64,000 bases of DNA from Serratia sp. M24T3. Its GTDB lineage: Bacteria; Pseudomonadota; Gammaproteobacteria; Enterobacterales; Enterobacteriaceae. The notes under the pieces are model-generated. The model saw nothing but the letters and a program-made list of their open reading frames with translations, did not search any database and was not told the origin of the DNA. A program made the position numbers and the translations under genes. Shown here one piece after another: positions 52,213 through 61,274 of the stretch. How positions within the stretch are numbered: position 1 is the first letter of the stretch; each line of letters starts with the position of its first letter. The DNA lies in the NCBI RefSeq assembly GCF_000257645.1, contig NZ_AJHJ01000026.1, positions 1 to 64,000 on the forward strand, written 5' to 3'.

Positions 52213-52926
52213 CTACGTAAGAGAGGATTGAATCGCAATTAACGATTCATCGAGGATCTTACTTGCGGGCTCTCGACCATCCAAGTCCAGGATCTTCGCA
52301 CCATTAAAAGTAAGACCAGGTATAACCCTAATCTTGTCACGCAATGCTTCAAGCTTGTGATCGGGCTTGCGTGAATGTGCCGTTTGTTCATCGATATCGA
52401 GTCGAATCAATAACAGAGGCGGATAAGAGGCCATCCATTGATACAGTTCTTGCTCACGCTTTCTTAAAGCGCAGACCCAGGCATTACCCCCCATGACTTT
52501 AGGAAGCTGCGGTCCATCAAAACGGAAACCGGCAACTTCGGCCTGAGGATAGCGATCGGTAACCAGCAAAAGACCCTGTTTGCTCTTCTTCAACATCTTA
52601 CGGAACTTGTAAGCTCGCCAGCAGGAAAGTGAGTAGATCACCAGCGCGGTTACATTACCTGGAGGAGCAGAAGGGCGGTCGTTAACTTTTTCAGACTTCT
52701 TTAGCAAATAACGGCCAAAAGGAGCACCAATAATCGGAAGTTCGCTAATCCATTCACCGATACGTCCTGAGGACTGACCAAGGTAAAGTGATTCCGTTGG
52801 GTATTGCGAAGAAAGTTGGCTTACCAAGCTGGCTGCTAAAGTCGATTTACCTGAACCATCACAACCTGTTATCGCTATCACTCGCACAGGGGGATGATTA
52901 GCAATGGCTCTAATCTGTTGACTCAC
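52213..52926 (-). CDS. Thymidylate-kinase-like P-loop protein B
   Basis: The 237-residue protein has Walker A GCDGSGKST (21-29), the DRYPQAE motif and SRKPDH, and the ending KIRVIPGLTFNGAKILDLDGREPA shared with protein A. A hydrophobic stretch (NVTALVIYSLSCWRAY) lies in the same place as in A and C. It starts divergently from protein C. The likely activity is ATP-dependent phosphorylation of a small acceptor; the acceptor is unknown. Confidence 0.82.
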   Translation of the reverse strand: MSQQIRAIANHPPVRVIAITGCDGSGKSTLAASLVSQLSSQYPTESLYLGQSSGRIGEWISELPIIGAPFGRYLLKKSEKVNDRPSAPPGNVTALVIYSLSCWRAYKFRKMLKKSKQGLLLVTDRYPQAEVAGFRFDGPQLPKVMGGNAWVCALRKREQELYQWMASYPPLLLIRLDIDEQTAHSRKPDHKLEALRDKIRVIPGLTFNGAKILDLDGREPASKILDESLIAIQSSLT

Positions 52927-53084
52927 ATCAAAAACCTAATTTTTTAAAAAAACTATTCTATGCTAATCGACCGGCCCTTCAAAATATTTTTTCCCCTTGC
53001 TATTAGCTATAAGAGCTACCTTCAGCGACATCCTTGTTTACCAATGGTATATTATTGGGAGTATATTCTGGAGAGATTATTTTT

Positions 53085-53810
53085 ATGCACTCTAAGCTTC
53101 CACCGCTAATATCGGTGATTGGCAGCGATGGTTCTGGTAAATCCACTGTCTGTGAACATCTTATTACCTGCGTTGAAAAATATGGCCCGGCTGAAATGGT
53201 TCACCTGGGAAAACAGGCGGGTAATGTCGAACGCGTAGTTGTCAAGTTTCCCTTCATGGGACGTTTTCTTAAAAAGTCGATTGCGAATAATAAAGTCAAG
53301 GTTGATAAGGCCGCGCCAGGCCCGTTGGCTGCTTCGGTAATCATGATTTTTGTTATACGTCGACTATTGCGCTTTCGTCGTATGCTGGCGTTACGCCAGC
53401 AGGGTAACATCATATTATCTGACCGTTTTCCACAAGTTGAAATTCCAAGCGCCTTTGATGGTCCTACCATTCCTGAAAAGATAAAGGGTAATCGTTTTGT
53501 ACAGTGGATTGCCCAGCGTGAATGGAAAGCTTTTGAATGGATGACTCAGCAGAAGCCTGACCTGGTCATCAAACTTAATGTTGACCTTGATGTTGCCTGT
53601 GCGCGCAAGCCGGATCACAGCCGTAACTCGCTGGCTAAAAAAATTGCAGTCGTTCCTTTACTGAACTTTGTTGGTTCAGAAGTTGTAAATATCGATGCTA
53701 ATTTGCCGCTTGCAGAAGTGATTTCTACTGCTGAATTAGCGGTATCAAAATTCATGGAAGCCCATGGATATAGTTATGTTGGCGAAGGTCATACCGTCGC
53801 TGCTCCATAA
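53085..53810 (+). CDS. Thymidylate-kinase-like P-loop protein C
   Basis: The 241-residue protein has Walker [10 protein letters not shown] (13-21), SDRFPQVE in place of DRYPQ, and ARKPDH. A hydrophobic stretch ([18 protein letters not shown]) is in the same position as in A and B. The start at 53085 has a GGAGAG site at 53069-53074; the frame is open from 53034. It is the most diverged of the three and is transcribed in the opposite direction, toward the TPP riboswitch. Confidence 0.82.
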   Translation: MHSKLPPLISVIGSDGSGKSTVCEHLITCVEKYGPAEMVHLGKQAGNVERVVVKFPFMGRFLKKSIANNKVKVDKAAPGPLAASVIMIFVIRRLLRFRRMLALRQQGNIILSDRFPQVEIPSAFDGPTIPEKIKGNRFVQWIAQREWKAFEWMTQQKPDLVIKLNVDLDVACARKPDHSRNSLAKKIAVVPLLNFVGSEVVNIDANLPLAEVISTAELAVSKFMEAHGYSYVGEGHTVAAP

Positions 53811-53852
53811 TTATCAAGTACTGCATAATTATTTAGTACTATAAGCATTAAT

Positions 53853-53933
53853 GACTCGGGGTGCCCTTCTTCGTGAAGGCTGAGAAATACCCGTATTACC
53901 TGATCTGGATAATGCCAGCGTAGGGAAGTCGTG
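53853..53933 (+). promoter_or_regulatory. TPP riboswitch (THI element) of thiMD
   Basis: The segment carries the hallmark conserved pieces in order: CTCGGGGTGCCC, GCTGAGAAATACCCG, ACCTGATCTGGATAATGCCAG and CGTAGGGAAG. It binds thiamine pyrophosphate. Downstream, ACCCCTTCTTTG can pair with the ribosome-binding site GGTGGGG (53966-53972) ahead of thiM, a translation-blocking design like E. coli thiM. When TPP is scarce, thiM and thiD are made to salvage thiazole and pyrimidine. Confidence 0.97.
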
Positions 53934-53978
53934 GTATCCCCCTCCGGTACCCCTTCTTTGTCGCCGGTGGGGAAATTT

Positions 53979-54800
53979 ATGACCACTCGACCTTCAGCCT
54001 TTCCCGGTGAAAAAGCCGCGGATGCCTTAAACCAGCTTCGTCAGGCCTCGCCTTTGGTACATTGCATGACCAATGACGTGGTGCAGTCGATAACGGCCAA
54101 TGTGCTTTTAGCCCTCGGTGCTTCACCTGCGATGGTGATTGACTCCCGCGAGGCCGCGCAGTTCAGTGCAATCTCCAGCGCCCTGCTGGTAAACGTCGGC
54201 ACCTTGACCGACTCTCGCGCCCAATCCATGCTAGCCGCCATCCACGCCGCCAATAATGCGGGTAAACCATGGGTGCTTGACCCCGTAGCGGTGGGCGCAC
54301 TCAGCTGGCGCTCAGAGTTTTGTCAGGAAATTATCAGACTCCGTCCTGCGGCAATCCGGGGTAATGCTTCTGAAATCATGGCCCTCAGCGGGCTGGCAGC
54401 TTCTGGTCGCGGCGTCGACAGTGCCGATACTTCATTAGCCGCATTACCCGCCGCGCAAAGCCTGGCTCTGCAGACCGGAGCGATAGTCGCGGTAACAGGT
54501 GAGATCGATTATATCTGCGACGGCGAAAATACCTGCGCGGTTTCTGGTGGCGACGCGTTGATGACAAAGGTCGTTGGCACCGGCTGTGCGCTATCGGCGG
54601 TAGTTGCGGCCTTTGTTTCTCTGCCGGGCGACAGGTTATCCAATGTTGCGGCGGCCTGTCGGGTGATGTCCTGTGCAGGAGAAATTGCCAGCCAGGGAGC
54701 CAAAGGACCCGGCAGCTTCCAGCCAGCTTTCCTTGACGCGCTTTATTCCCTCGACGCCAAACGGCTCACTGCTAAAAATTTCAGGGCAGGTGAGGCATGA
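53979..54800 (+). CDS. thiM: Hydroxyethylthiazole kinase
   Basis: ThiM phosphorylates 4-methyl-5-(2-hydroxyethyl)thiazole for thiamine salvage. The 273-residue protein has [47 protein letters not shown] and the ribokinase-like active-site region [16 protein letters not shown] with the catalytic cysteine. The start at 53979 (MTTRPSAF) has a GGTGGGG ribosome-binding site, controlled by the TPP riboswitch. It overlaps thiD by 4 bases. Confidence 0.97.
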   Translation: MTTRPSAFPGEKAADALNQLRQASPLVHCMTNDVVQSITANVLLALGASPAMVIDSREAAQFSAISSALLVNVGTLTDSRAQSMLAAIHAANNAGKPWVLDPVAVGALSWRSEFCQEIIRLRPAAIRGNASEIMALSGLAASGRGVDSADTSLAALPAAQSLALQTGAIVAVTGEIDYICDGENTCAVSGGDALMTKVVGTGCALSAVVAAFVSLPGDRLSNVAAACRVMSCAGEIASQGAKGPGSFQPAFLDALYSLDAKRLTAKNFRAGEA

Positions 54801-55615
54801 GTCAGCGCATCAACGCATTAACCATTGCGGGTACCGATCCTAGCGGTGGAGCAGGGATTCAGGCAGATTTGAAAACCTTTTCGGCGTTGGAGGCCTACGG
54901 CACCAGTGTTATCACCGCGTTAGTGGCGCAAAATACCCGTGGCGTGCAGTCGGTTTATAACATTGAACCTTGCTTTGTTGGCGCGCAGCTCGATTCAGTA
55001 TTAAGCGACGTGCGCATCGACAGCGCCAAAATTGGCATGCTGGCCAATACTGCGGTGGTGGAAGTCGTGGCGGAGCGTTTGCGCTATTATCGCATGCTGG
55101 AAAAAGCCCCGGCCTTTGTGGTGTTGGATACGGTCATGCTGGCGAAAAGTGGCGACCCGCTGCTGACGCCTGATGCCGTTGAAGCGCTGCGCAAATGGCT
55201 GCTGCCGCAGGTTTCGCTGATTACGCCTAATCTTCCTGAAGCTGCGGCGCTGCTGGATTGTGAAATGGCCACAACCGAGCAAGAAATGTGCCGTCAGGGT
55301 GAAGCGCTGCTGGAGCTGGGCTGTGAAGCGGTATTAATGAAAGGTGGGCATTTAAGCGATAATGAAAGTCCAGACTGGCTAATGACCGCTCACTATCACC
55401 AACGGTTTACCGCACCGCGCGTAGCAACCCGTCATACTCATGGCACCGGTTGTACCTTGAGCGCTGCGCTTGCCGCACTCAGACCTAGAAATGCCAACTG
55501 GATTGACACTGTCAGCGCCGCGAAAGCATATCTGCAACAGGCGCTACAGCAGGCGGATTCACTCGAGGTCGGTGAAGGTATTGGCCCGGTACATCATTTT
55601 CATCGTTGGTGGTAA
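54797..55615 (+). CDS. thiD: Hydroxymethylpyrimidine/phosphomethylpyrimidine kinase
   Basis: ThiD phosphorylates HMP and HMP-phosphate to HMP-pyrophosphate in thiamine synthesis and salvage. The 272-residue protein has [18 protein letters not shown] at the start, [26 protein letters not shown] and [15 protein letters not shown] with the ribokinase-family catalytic region. It is translationally coupled to thiM. Its 3' end overlaps by 16 bp the convergent gene at 55600-56484. Confidence 0.97.
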   Translation: MSQRINALTIAGTDPSGGAGIQADLKTFSALEAYGTSVITALVAQNTRGVQSVYNIEPCFVGAQLDSVLSDVRIDSAKIGMLANTAVVEVVAERLRYYRMLEKAPAFVVLDTVMLAKSGDPLLTPDAVEALRKWLLPQVSLITPNLPEAAALLDCEMATTEQEMCRQGEALLELGCEAVLMKGGHLSDNESPDWLMTAHYHQRFTAPRVATRHTHGTGCTLSAALAALRPRNANWIDTVSAAKAYLQQALQQADSLEVGEGIGPVHHFHRWW

Positions 55616-56484
55616 GACTTTTGCTCAAGGATGCCTAGGGCACCTTCGGCGCGTTCAAACATCTGCATCGCGTCATATAAGTGTTGCGCGTCAAACGGGT
55701 TGAGCGGGTAGAACTTTTCCTGTTTGCCCGGTCTGAGCGAAAGCCGCAGTCGGGTAGGGCCAGTGTCTTTCTTTAAGATCTCGAAAAGATAGCTGGCCAC
55801 CTCCTGCGTTTGCGTATTTTGCCATGACAACAGCAATGCAGCCGCACCGTCGCCGCGACGGGCAATAAACAGGCCCCTATGCCACAACCCTTCAAAATCT
55901 CCCTCTTTTTGCAGCCTGCTGTGAGTGAAAAAATGGCTCTGACAAAGTTTTAAGATCCTTTCTGGCGAGACGTTTTTCTGCAACGCATTCCACAAAGGTT
56001 GGCCGTTTTCTCGCTGCCAGCAGGCTAAACCAAGATAGTCATTCAGCTCGCGCCAATCCGCCTCCAGCTGTTGTTTTAATTCTTCTTCCTGAATATTATC
56101 AAACTGTTGCAGGCTATCTTGCTGGCTGCCCAAGCGATTGTAAGTAATCACTTTCATGGTCCGTGGACGGCGGCGGAAAGTCACCCAGAGCAAGGGTTTA
56201 GGAATGCGGAACATCACCGATTGCACGCTAAGGCGATATTTATTGGCGCGGGTGAAGACCAGACCATCGGCGCTGCCTCGGTTGTTTTGGTAACGGCGAA
56301 TCAGCACCACGGAATTAAGTGCCATCCAGCCTGTGACATAGTGCTCTTCATCACTGCTGGCGCTATCAAGGTCGCGGGCTATCTGGCTGATTTTTTCTTC
56401 ATCAAGATCTGATAAAGCCAGGGTATTCTGAGCGTTGTAATAAAGTTTTTGCAGCGGTGAGGCTAAAGCATCGATCGCGGTCAT
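55600..56484 (-). CDS. Uncharacterised protein
   Basis: The 294-residue soluble protein has no signal peptide or membrane segment and no motif I recognise. It contains SVMFRIPKPLLWVTFRRRPRTMKVITYNRLG, GLWHRGLFIARRGDGAAALLLSW and RLRLSLRPGKQEKFYPLNPFDAQHLYDAMQMF, with many aromatic and basic residues, and looks like an alpha/beta protein. Its stop lies inside the end of thiD (16 bp overlap), so the two transcripts are convergent and could interfere. Codon composition is like its neighbours. Confidence 0.8.
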   Translation of the reverse strand: MTAIDALASPLQKLYYNAQNTLALSDLDEEKISQIARDLDSASSDEEHYVTGWMALNSVVLIRRYQNNRGSADGLVFTRANKYRLSVQSVMFRIPKPLLWVTFRRRPRTMKVITYNRLGSQQDSLQQFDNIQEEELKQQLEADWRELNDYLGLACWQRENGQPLWNALQKNVSPERILKLCQSHFFTHSRLQKEGDFEGLWHRGLFIARRGDGAAALLLSWQNTQTQEVASYLFEILKKDTGPTRLRLSLRPGKQEKFYPLNPFDAQHLYDAMQMFERAEGALGILEQKSYHQR

Positions 56485-56588
56485 AGCACGTTACCAGCCT
56501 GAGAAACATGGTTTACAGCTTACTCCAGGCTGTCATACAGGTTGCGATGAACTGCAAAAATCGTGGCGCAGATCGCACTCTTTTACGC

Positions 56589-57311
56589 TTATTCCACCTC
56601 AAACCATTCACTGTTCTGCTCGGCAATGGGGGTTATCGAGAAGATCATTTCCTGCAAATGGGCTCGCAAAGCCTGCTCGGCTGCATCGGGATTTCTTGCC
56701 TGCAAGGCGGCGTAAATATTGTAGTGCTGCGCGATCAGATTCTCTGGCGGCGAGACCTTGCTAAGCGAGAAGAAGCGCACTCGGTCCATGGTGGCCTTGA
56801 TATTCTCGATGGTTTCCCAGGCCAGTCGGCAGTCGATAATTTGCGCAATCAGACGGTGAAACTCGTCGTCGAGCTGCAAAAATTCCTGTGCCTGATTGCT
56901 CTTGGCCGCCAGCTCTTGTCGCTGAAGATTGTGTGCGAGCAGTGATAAATCCTGTTCGGTTACCACGCTGGCGGCGCGGCGGATGACTGCTGTTTCCAGC
57001 GCTTCGCGGATAAACCGGCCATCGGCCACGCGTTTGGCGGAGATTTTCATCACAAAAGTACCGCGCTGTGGCAGCACCTGTACCAGTCCGGCTTCCGCCA
57101 GCTTGATAAAAGCTTCACGAACCGGCTGCCGTGAGACATTGAATCGTGCTGAAATTTCCTTTTCCGAAAGAAATGCACCCGGCGCTATCACACAGGCGAC
57201 AATGTCCTGTCGCAAAGTGCGATAAATTTGCTGATTTACCGGTACATTACCGCTCAATTCATAAGATTCTGTCATAGCGAAGGGCGCGATTTGAATGGGT
57301 GATAACTCCAT
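56589..57311 (-). CDS. rspR: GntR/FadR-type regulator RspR
   Basis: RspR (YdfH) represses rspAB in E. coli. The 240-residue protein has a GntR winged helix (PVNQQIYRTLRQDIVACVIAPGAFLSEKEISARFNVSRQPVREAFIKLAEAGLVQVLPQRG) and a C-terminal FCD effector domain (FLQLDDEFHRLIAQIIDCRLAWETIENIKATMDRVR), matching RspR along its length. ATG 57311 (MELSPIQ) is chosen; ATG 57275 (MTESYELSG) is an alternative closer to E. coli. It is the last gene in the rsp group. Confidence 0.9.
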   Translation of the reverse strand: MELSPIQIAPFAMTESYELSGNVPVNQQIYRTLRQDIVACVIAPGAFLSEKEISARFNVSRQPVREAFIKLAEAGLVQVLPQRGTFVMKISAKRVADGRFIREALETAVIRRAASVVTEQDLSLLAHNLQRQELAAKSNQAQEFLQLDDEFHRLIAQIIDCRLAWETIENIKATMDRVRFFSLSKVSPPENLIAQHYNIYAALQARNPDAAEQALRAHLQEMIFSITPIAEQNSEWFEVE

Positions 57312-57400
57312 AATAGCATGAGTTTCCAACAGGTTTTGCAATCGATATTGGCCTTGAATGTGTGGTTCGGGCGCCGGTAAATTCCATTGCCCGTCCAGCT

Positions 57401-58747
57401 TCAGCGTTTTTCACCCCAGCTATGATATTCACTGCCGCGCACGCCGGGGGCGGTTTCCGGCATCATCATCAGTCCAATAATCGAGATGACCCCCAGCACC
57501 ATCATGTAAATCGCCAGCCCGTGGTAATCGCCGCCGGTGACTTGCAGAATTTTGACCGCCAAAAGCCCAAGCACGCCACTGCCGATAAGCGAGCCAATCT
57601 GCCAGATAAGCGCGATGCCGCTGCAGCGGATGCGAGTGGGAAACAGCTCTGGAAAATACGATGCTTGCGGCGCGTAGCACATACTGTGGCCAAAGGTTAG
57701 CGCCAGAATCATCGCGATTTGCGTCATCCAGAATGTGTCCTGCCTGAGCACTAGAAAGAACGGAATAATGCCAATCACCAGTAATACCGCGCCCGCCATG
57801 TAGACTGGTTTTCTGCCGATACGGTCCGAGAGTTTGCCCATCAATGGGATAGAAAATATTTCGAGGATCACGGCCACAATCATCGCATCCAGCAAAATAC
57901 TGGCGCTGAGATGATTGGCTTTGCCGAAGGCCAGCACGATCACCGTGAACATTGCAAAAGCACAGGCCTCGATCAGTTTGGCGCAGACCCCTTTAATAAT
58001 AATGCCCGGATAGAGGCGAATGACTTCGACCACCGGCCGGGATTCCACCGCTTTGGTTTGACGGATCTCGGCAAATACCGGCGATTCATCAATTCTAAGG
58101 CGGATGAACAGCCCGACGATTACCAGTAATAGGCTGATAAGGAAAGGAATTCTCCATCCCCAGGCTAGCATTTGTTCGGGGCTAAGCTGAGAATTGAGCA
58201 CGGCAAACAGCGCCGAGGGCAGCAGGAAGCCTAGCGGCGCGCCAATTTGCACCCAGCTGGCGAAGAAGCCACGGCGTTCGGGGCGCGAATATTCTGCGGT
58301 CATCAAAACCGCTCCAGCCTGCTCACCGCCGACCCCAAAGCCTTGCAGTACGCGGATCAGTATCAGCAGCACGGGTGCCCAAAAGCCGATTTTTTCATAG
58401 GTCGGCAGCAGCCCGATGCAGAAGGTGCCAAGACCGACAATCAGAATAGTGATCACCAAGGCTTTTTTACGCCCGACTTTGTCGCCGATATGCCCGAATA
58501 CGATCCCGCCCAGCGGGCGCGCCAGAAATCCCACAGCGTAGGTGGCAAAAGCTGCCAACGTACTGACTAACGGATCGGTGCTGGGGAAAAATAGCTGACC
58601 GAAAAAAAGTACCGCGGCAGTGCCATAGGCGAAAAAGTCATAATATTCAGCGGCAGTACCGATTGCCGATGCCCCGGCGACGCGTTTCAAAATCGAGCGC
58701 TCTTGTTGGGTCATGGCGGCAGGTGCAGAAGTTGAAACCTGTGTCAT
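57401..58747 (-). CDS. MFS transporter, metabolite:H+ symporter (MHS) family
   Basis: The 448-residue protein has twelve transmembrane segments. GHIGDKVGRKKALVITI and GKLSDRIGRKPVYMAGAVLLV are the two MFS cytoplasmic loop motifs, and the start GTAAEYYDFFAYGTAAVLFFGQLFFPS is typical of the MHS group (ProP/ShiA-like). It likely imports an organic acid or similar solute with protons. An MHS-type gene (ydfJ) is also near rspR in E. coli. It follows the other MFS gene in the same direction. Confidence 0.92.
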   Translation of the reverse strand: MTQVSTSAPAAMTQQERSILKRVAGASAIGTAAEYYDFFAYGTAAVLFFGQLFFPSTDPLVSTLAAFATYAVGFLARPLGGIVFGHIGDKVGRKKALVITILIVGLGTFCIGLLPTYEKIGFWAPVLLILIRVLQGFGVGGEQAGAVLMTAEYSRPERRGFFASWVQIGAPLGFLLPSALFAVLNSQLSPEQMLAWGWRIPFLISLLLVIVGLFIRLRIDESPVFAEIRQTKAVESRPVVEVIRLYPGIIIKGVCAKLIEACAFAMFTVIVLAFGKANHLSASILLDAMIVAVILEIFSIPLMGKLSDRIGRKPVYMAGAVLLVIGIIPFFLVLRQDTFWMTQIAMILALTFGHSMCYAPQASYFPELFPTRIRCSGIALIWQIGSLIGSGVLGLLAVKILQVTGGDYHGLAIYMMVLGVISIIGLMMMPETAPGVRGSEYHSWGEKR

Positions 58748-58781
58748 TGTAGGGTGCTCCAGGTATAACTAATTTGGGTTT

Positions 58782-58801
58782 ACCCCGGCACAAAGGCCGG
58801 G
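58782..58801 (-). other. Hairpin between the two MFS genes
   Basis: CCCCGGC/GCCGGGG form a perfect 7-bp GC stem around ACAAAG, 9 bp after the stop of the upstream MFS gene. No T-run follows on the minus strand. It may partly terminate or protect the upstream mRNA. Confidence 0.5.
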
Positions 58802-58809
58802 GCAGGGCT

Positions 58810-60099
58810 TTAAGAGTGGGAAATATGCGTTTGAGGCTGATGTTTCGGCGGCTTGATGACAAAGAACACCAGAACTGCTCCAACGGCCGCCACGCCACCG
58901 GCGAGAATAAAAGCACTGTCAAAATGACCGGTATTTTGCACAATAAAACCCGTCGCAATCGGACCGATAATCCCTGAAATACTGCCGACCAGATGAATAA
59001 AGCCGCTGGCGCTGCCAACCTTCGATTTATGCACCACGTCTTGAATGATCGCCCAATAAATGGCGCCGGTGGTATAGAGGAAGAAGATTGAAATCGACAT
59101 GAGCAATACGGCGGGAACCACGCTGGTGACCACACCTGCCAGCGCGACGCAAACCGCCGCCGCCAGCAGACTGACGACTAACACGATTTTTCGCGACAGC
59201 AGTAAACGCCCGGTAATATTGAATATTTTATCGGAAATGATGCCGCCCAGTGCCAACCCAAAGAAGCCGACAATCCAGGGGATAACTGTCGTCAGGCTCA
59301 TTTCTTTGATATTTAAACCGTGGGCCTGTACCAGATAAGCGGGGAACCAGCTCAGGAAAAAGAACAGAATATAGTTGTAGCAAAAGAAAGCGAAAGCGGT
59401 GACCAGAATAATCGGCTGGCGCAGATAATAACCCAGCTTGTGTGCCGACTGGGTCAGGTCTTCTTCCTCATTAATCTTCTCGGTTTTCAGCTGATTAACC
59501 CGCTGGCGTTCACTTTCGGTCACACGTTTACTGGTTTCTGGATTATCCGCCGCGGTGAAGAACCACAGCACCATCCAGACGATGCCGATAGCCGCGATAA
59601 TCATAAATGCCGGACGCCAGCCCAGGGAAATGGCCAGATAACCCACGATTGGCCCCGCCACCGCGCCGCCTAAAGGTGATCCTGCACTGAGCAAGCCCAT
59701 GGCAGTTGCCGCCTGTTTTTTCGGGAACCAGCCGTTAATCATTTTATTCGCCGAGGCGCAGATCGGGCCTTCAGCCATGCCGAATAATACCCGCAGGATC
59801 AGCATCGAATAAAAACCGGTGGCGATGGCGGTCATGCCGCAGAATATTGACCACAGTGCTACGGCTAGCCCCATGACCAACGTCGGACCAAATTTATCGA
59901 CCGCCAAACCGCCGATAAAGTTGAATATTGCGTATCCGAAGAAGAAGCTGCCGAATATCATCCCAAACTGCTCAGGATTAATAGTCAGTTCTTTTTCAAT
60001 CATCGGAACAGTAATCGAAAGCGCAACGCGATCGAGATAATTTATCATGTAGACCAGACACAGCAGGAGTACAATTATCCAGCGTAGATTCTTAAACAT
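58810..60099 (-). CDS. MFS transporter, anion:cation symporter (ACS) family, sugar-acid type
   Basis: The 429-residue protein has twelve transmembrane segments and the ACS-family pattern YMINYLDRVALSITVPMIEKEL and GLAVDKFGPTLVMG, followed by GMAEGPICASANKMINGWFPKKQAATAMGLLSAGSPLGGAVAGPIVG. Relatives carry hexuronates, galactonate or glucarate. Next to rspA and rspB, it likely imports the sugar acid they act on. The start at 60099 (MFKNLRW) is preferred over the upstream GTG. Confidence 0.93.
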   Translation of the reverse strand: MFKNLRWIIVLLLCLVYMINYLDRVALSITVPMIEKELTINPEQFGMIFGSFFFGYAIFNFIGGLAVDKFGPTLVMGLAVALWSIFCGMTAIATGFYSMLILRVLFGMAEGPICASANKMINGWFPKKQAATAMGLLSAGSPLGGAVAGPIVGYLAISLGWRPAFMIIAAIGIVWMVLWFFTAADNPETSKRVTESERQRVNQLKTEKINEEEDLTQSAHKLGYYLRQPIILVTAFAFFCYNYILFFFLSWFPAYLVQAHGLNIKEMSLTTVIPWIVGFFGLALGGIISDKIFNITGRLLLSRKIVLVVSLLAAAVCVALAGVVTSVVPAVLLMSISIFFLYTTGAIYWAIIQDVVHKSKVGSASGFIHLVGSISGIIGPIATGFIVQNTGHFDSAFILAGGVAAVGAVLVFFVIKPPKHQPQTHISHS

Positions 60100-60224
60100 G
60101 AGCAGCTCCACTTGGTGTTATTTTAATAGTGATGCATGAGGTTGTAGGGTAATTAAATAATGGTGGTGTTGACGTATTAATACAGCTTTGAGTAATTCGG
60201 CTAATTATTTGGATTTCATTTATA

Positions 60225-60248
60225 GCCGCCAGCGAAATGCCAGGCGGC
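60225..60248 (-). terminator. Weak terminator-like hairpin after rspB
   Basis: GCCGCC/GGCGGC form a 6-bp stem with a 12-nt loop just past the rspB stop, followed on the minus strand by TATAAATG. A partial terminator between rspB and the MFS gene is possible. Confidence 0.35.
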
Positions 60249-60258
60249 GAAATAAAAT

Positions 60259-61272
60259 TTAAAATTTCAATAACACTTTGCAGCAGGCGCGCTGATCTTT
60301 TTCAAATAAGGTCATGGCAGCTTCGACCTCAGCGCCTGGCATACAGTGGGTGATTAATTTTTCAGGGTTTATTTTTCCCTGTGCCATCCATTCAATTACC
60401 TGCGGGAATCGATGGCTGTTCAGCCGTGAAGAGAATAGCGATATTTCCTTGCTGGTGATGCTTTGCTGGCTGATGCTGCTGGCCTCGCCGGAAAAACCCA
60501 TCATGCCGATGCGTGCCGCAGGTGACGCCACGTTTATCGCCTCTTGCAGAATCGACGGATGACAGGCTGCATCAATGACCAGCGTCGGATGAATATTTTC
60601 CGCCGCCAGCTGCTCTGCTACCGAGTTGTGCTGGTTATTTATAGCCCGGTCAGCGCCGTTATCACGCGCCATTTGCAGCCGCTCCTCGATACGATCGGTG
60701 ACAATAACCTTCTGTACGCCATACACCCCTTTCAGCACCTGAATCACCGTCAGACCCATTGGCCCCGCGCCATACACCAGCGCGGTATCCTGAGCAGCGG
60801 GTTTTAAAAATGCAGTGATATTGGCGGCGATAGTAAAGGGTTCAACCATGCTGGCGAGTTGGTCTGGAATGCTGTCTGGCACCACGTAGGCATTGGCTGC
60901 AGGAGCCACCGCGTAGTCACTGAATCCGCCGTCGCGATGCACGCCAATCACCTGTAATTTGCTGCAAACGTTTGGGCGACCTATCGAACACGGGTAGCAG
61001 TTTCCACAGCTGACGACCGGGTCAATCACCACGCGTTCGCCGATACGAGCCGGGTCTACGCCATCACCGACGCAGTCGATATGGCCGAAAAATTCGTGGC
61101 CGATCACCCGTGGATACTTGGCGAACGGATTATGCCCGTGATAGATGTGTACGTCCGAGCCGCAAATACCGGCATAGCTGACTTTAATGCGGACTTCACC
61201 GGCGGCTGGTTGTAGCTGCGGACGCGTCTCGATAACCAGTTTGCCGGGTTGCTGAATAACGATGCTTTTCAT
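60259..61272 (-). CDS. rspB: Zinc-type alcohol dehydrogenase RspB
   Basis: RspB is a medium-chain, zinc-dependent dehydrogenase. The 337-residue protein has GICGSDVHIYHGHNPFAKYPRVIGHEFFG with the catalytic zinc ligands, CGNCYPCSIGRPNVCSK with the four structural-zinc cysteines, and the NAD fold VYGAGPMGL. It matches E. coli RspB along its length. It likely oxidises a sugar-acid alcohol such as a hexonate or hexitol. The start at 61272 lies 2 bp after the rspA stop; an upstream GTG is not needed. Confidence 0.95.
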   Translation of the reverse strand: MKSIVIQQPGKLVIETRPQLQPAAGEVRIKVSYAGICGSDVHIYHGHNPFAKYPRVIGHEFFGHIDCVGDGVDPARIGERVVIDPVVSCGNCYPCSIGRPNVCSKLQVIGVHRDGGFSDYAVAPAANAYVVPDSIPDQLASMVEPFTIAANITAFLKPAAQDTALVYGAGPMGLTVIQVLKGVYGVQKVIVTDRIEERLQMARDNGADRAINNQHNSVAEQLAAENIHPTLVIDAACHPSILQEAINVASPAARIGMMGFSGEASSISQQSITSKEISLFSSRLNSHRFPQVIEWMAQGKINPEKLITHCMPGAEVEAAMTLFEKDQRACCKVLLKF

Positions 61273-61274
61273 GA

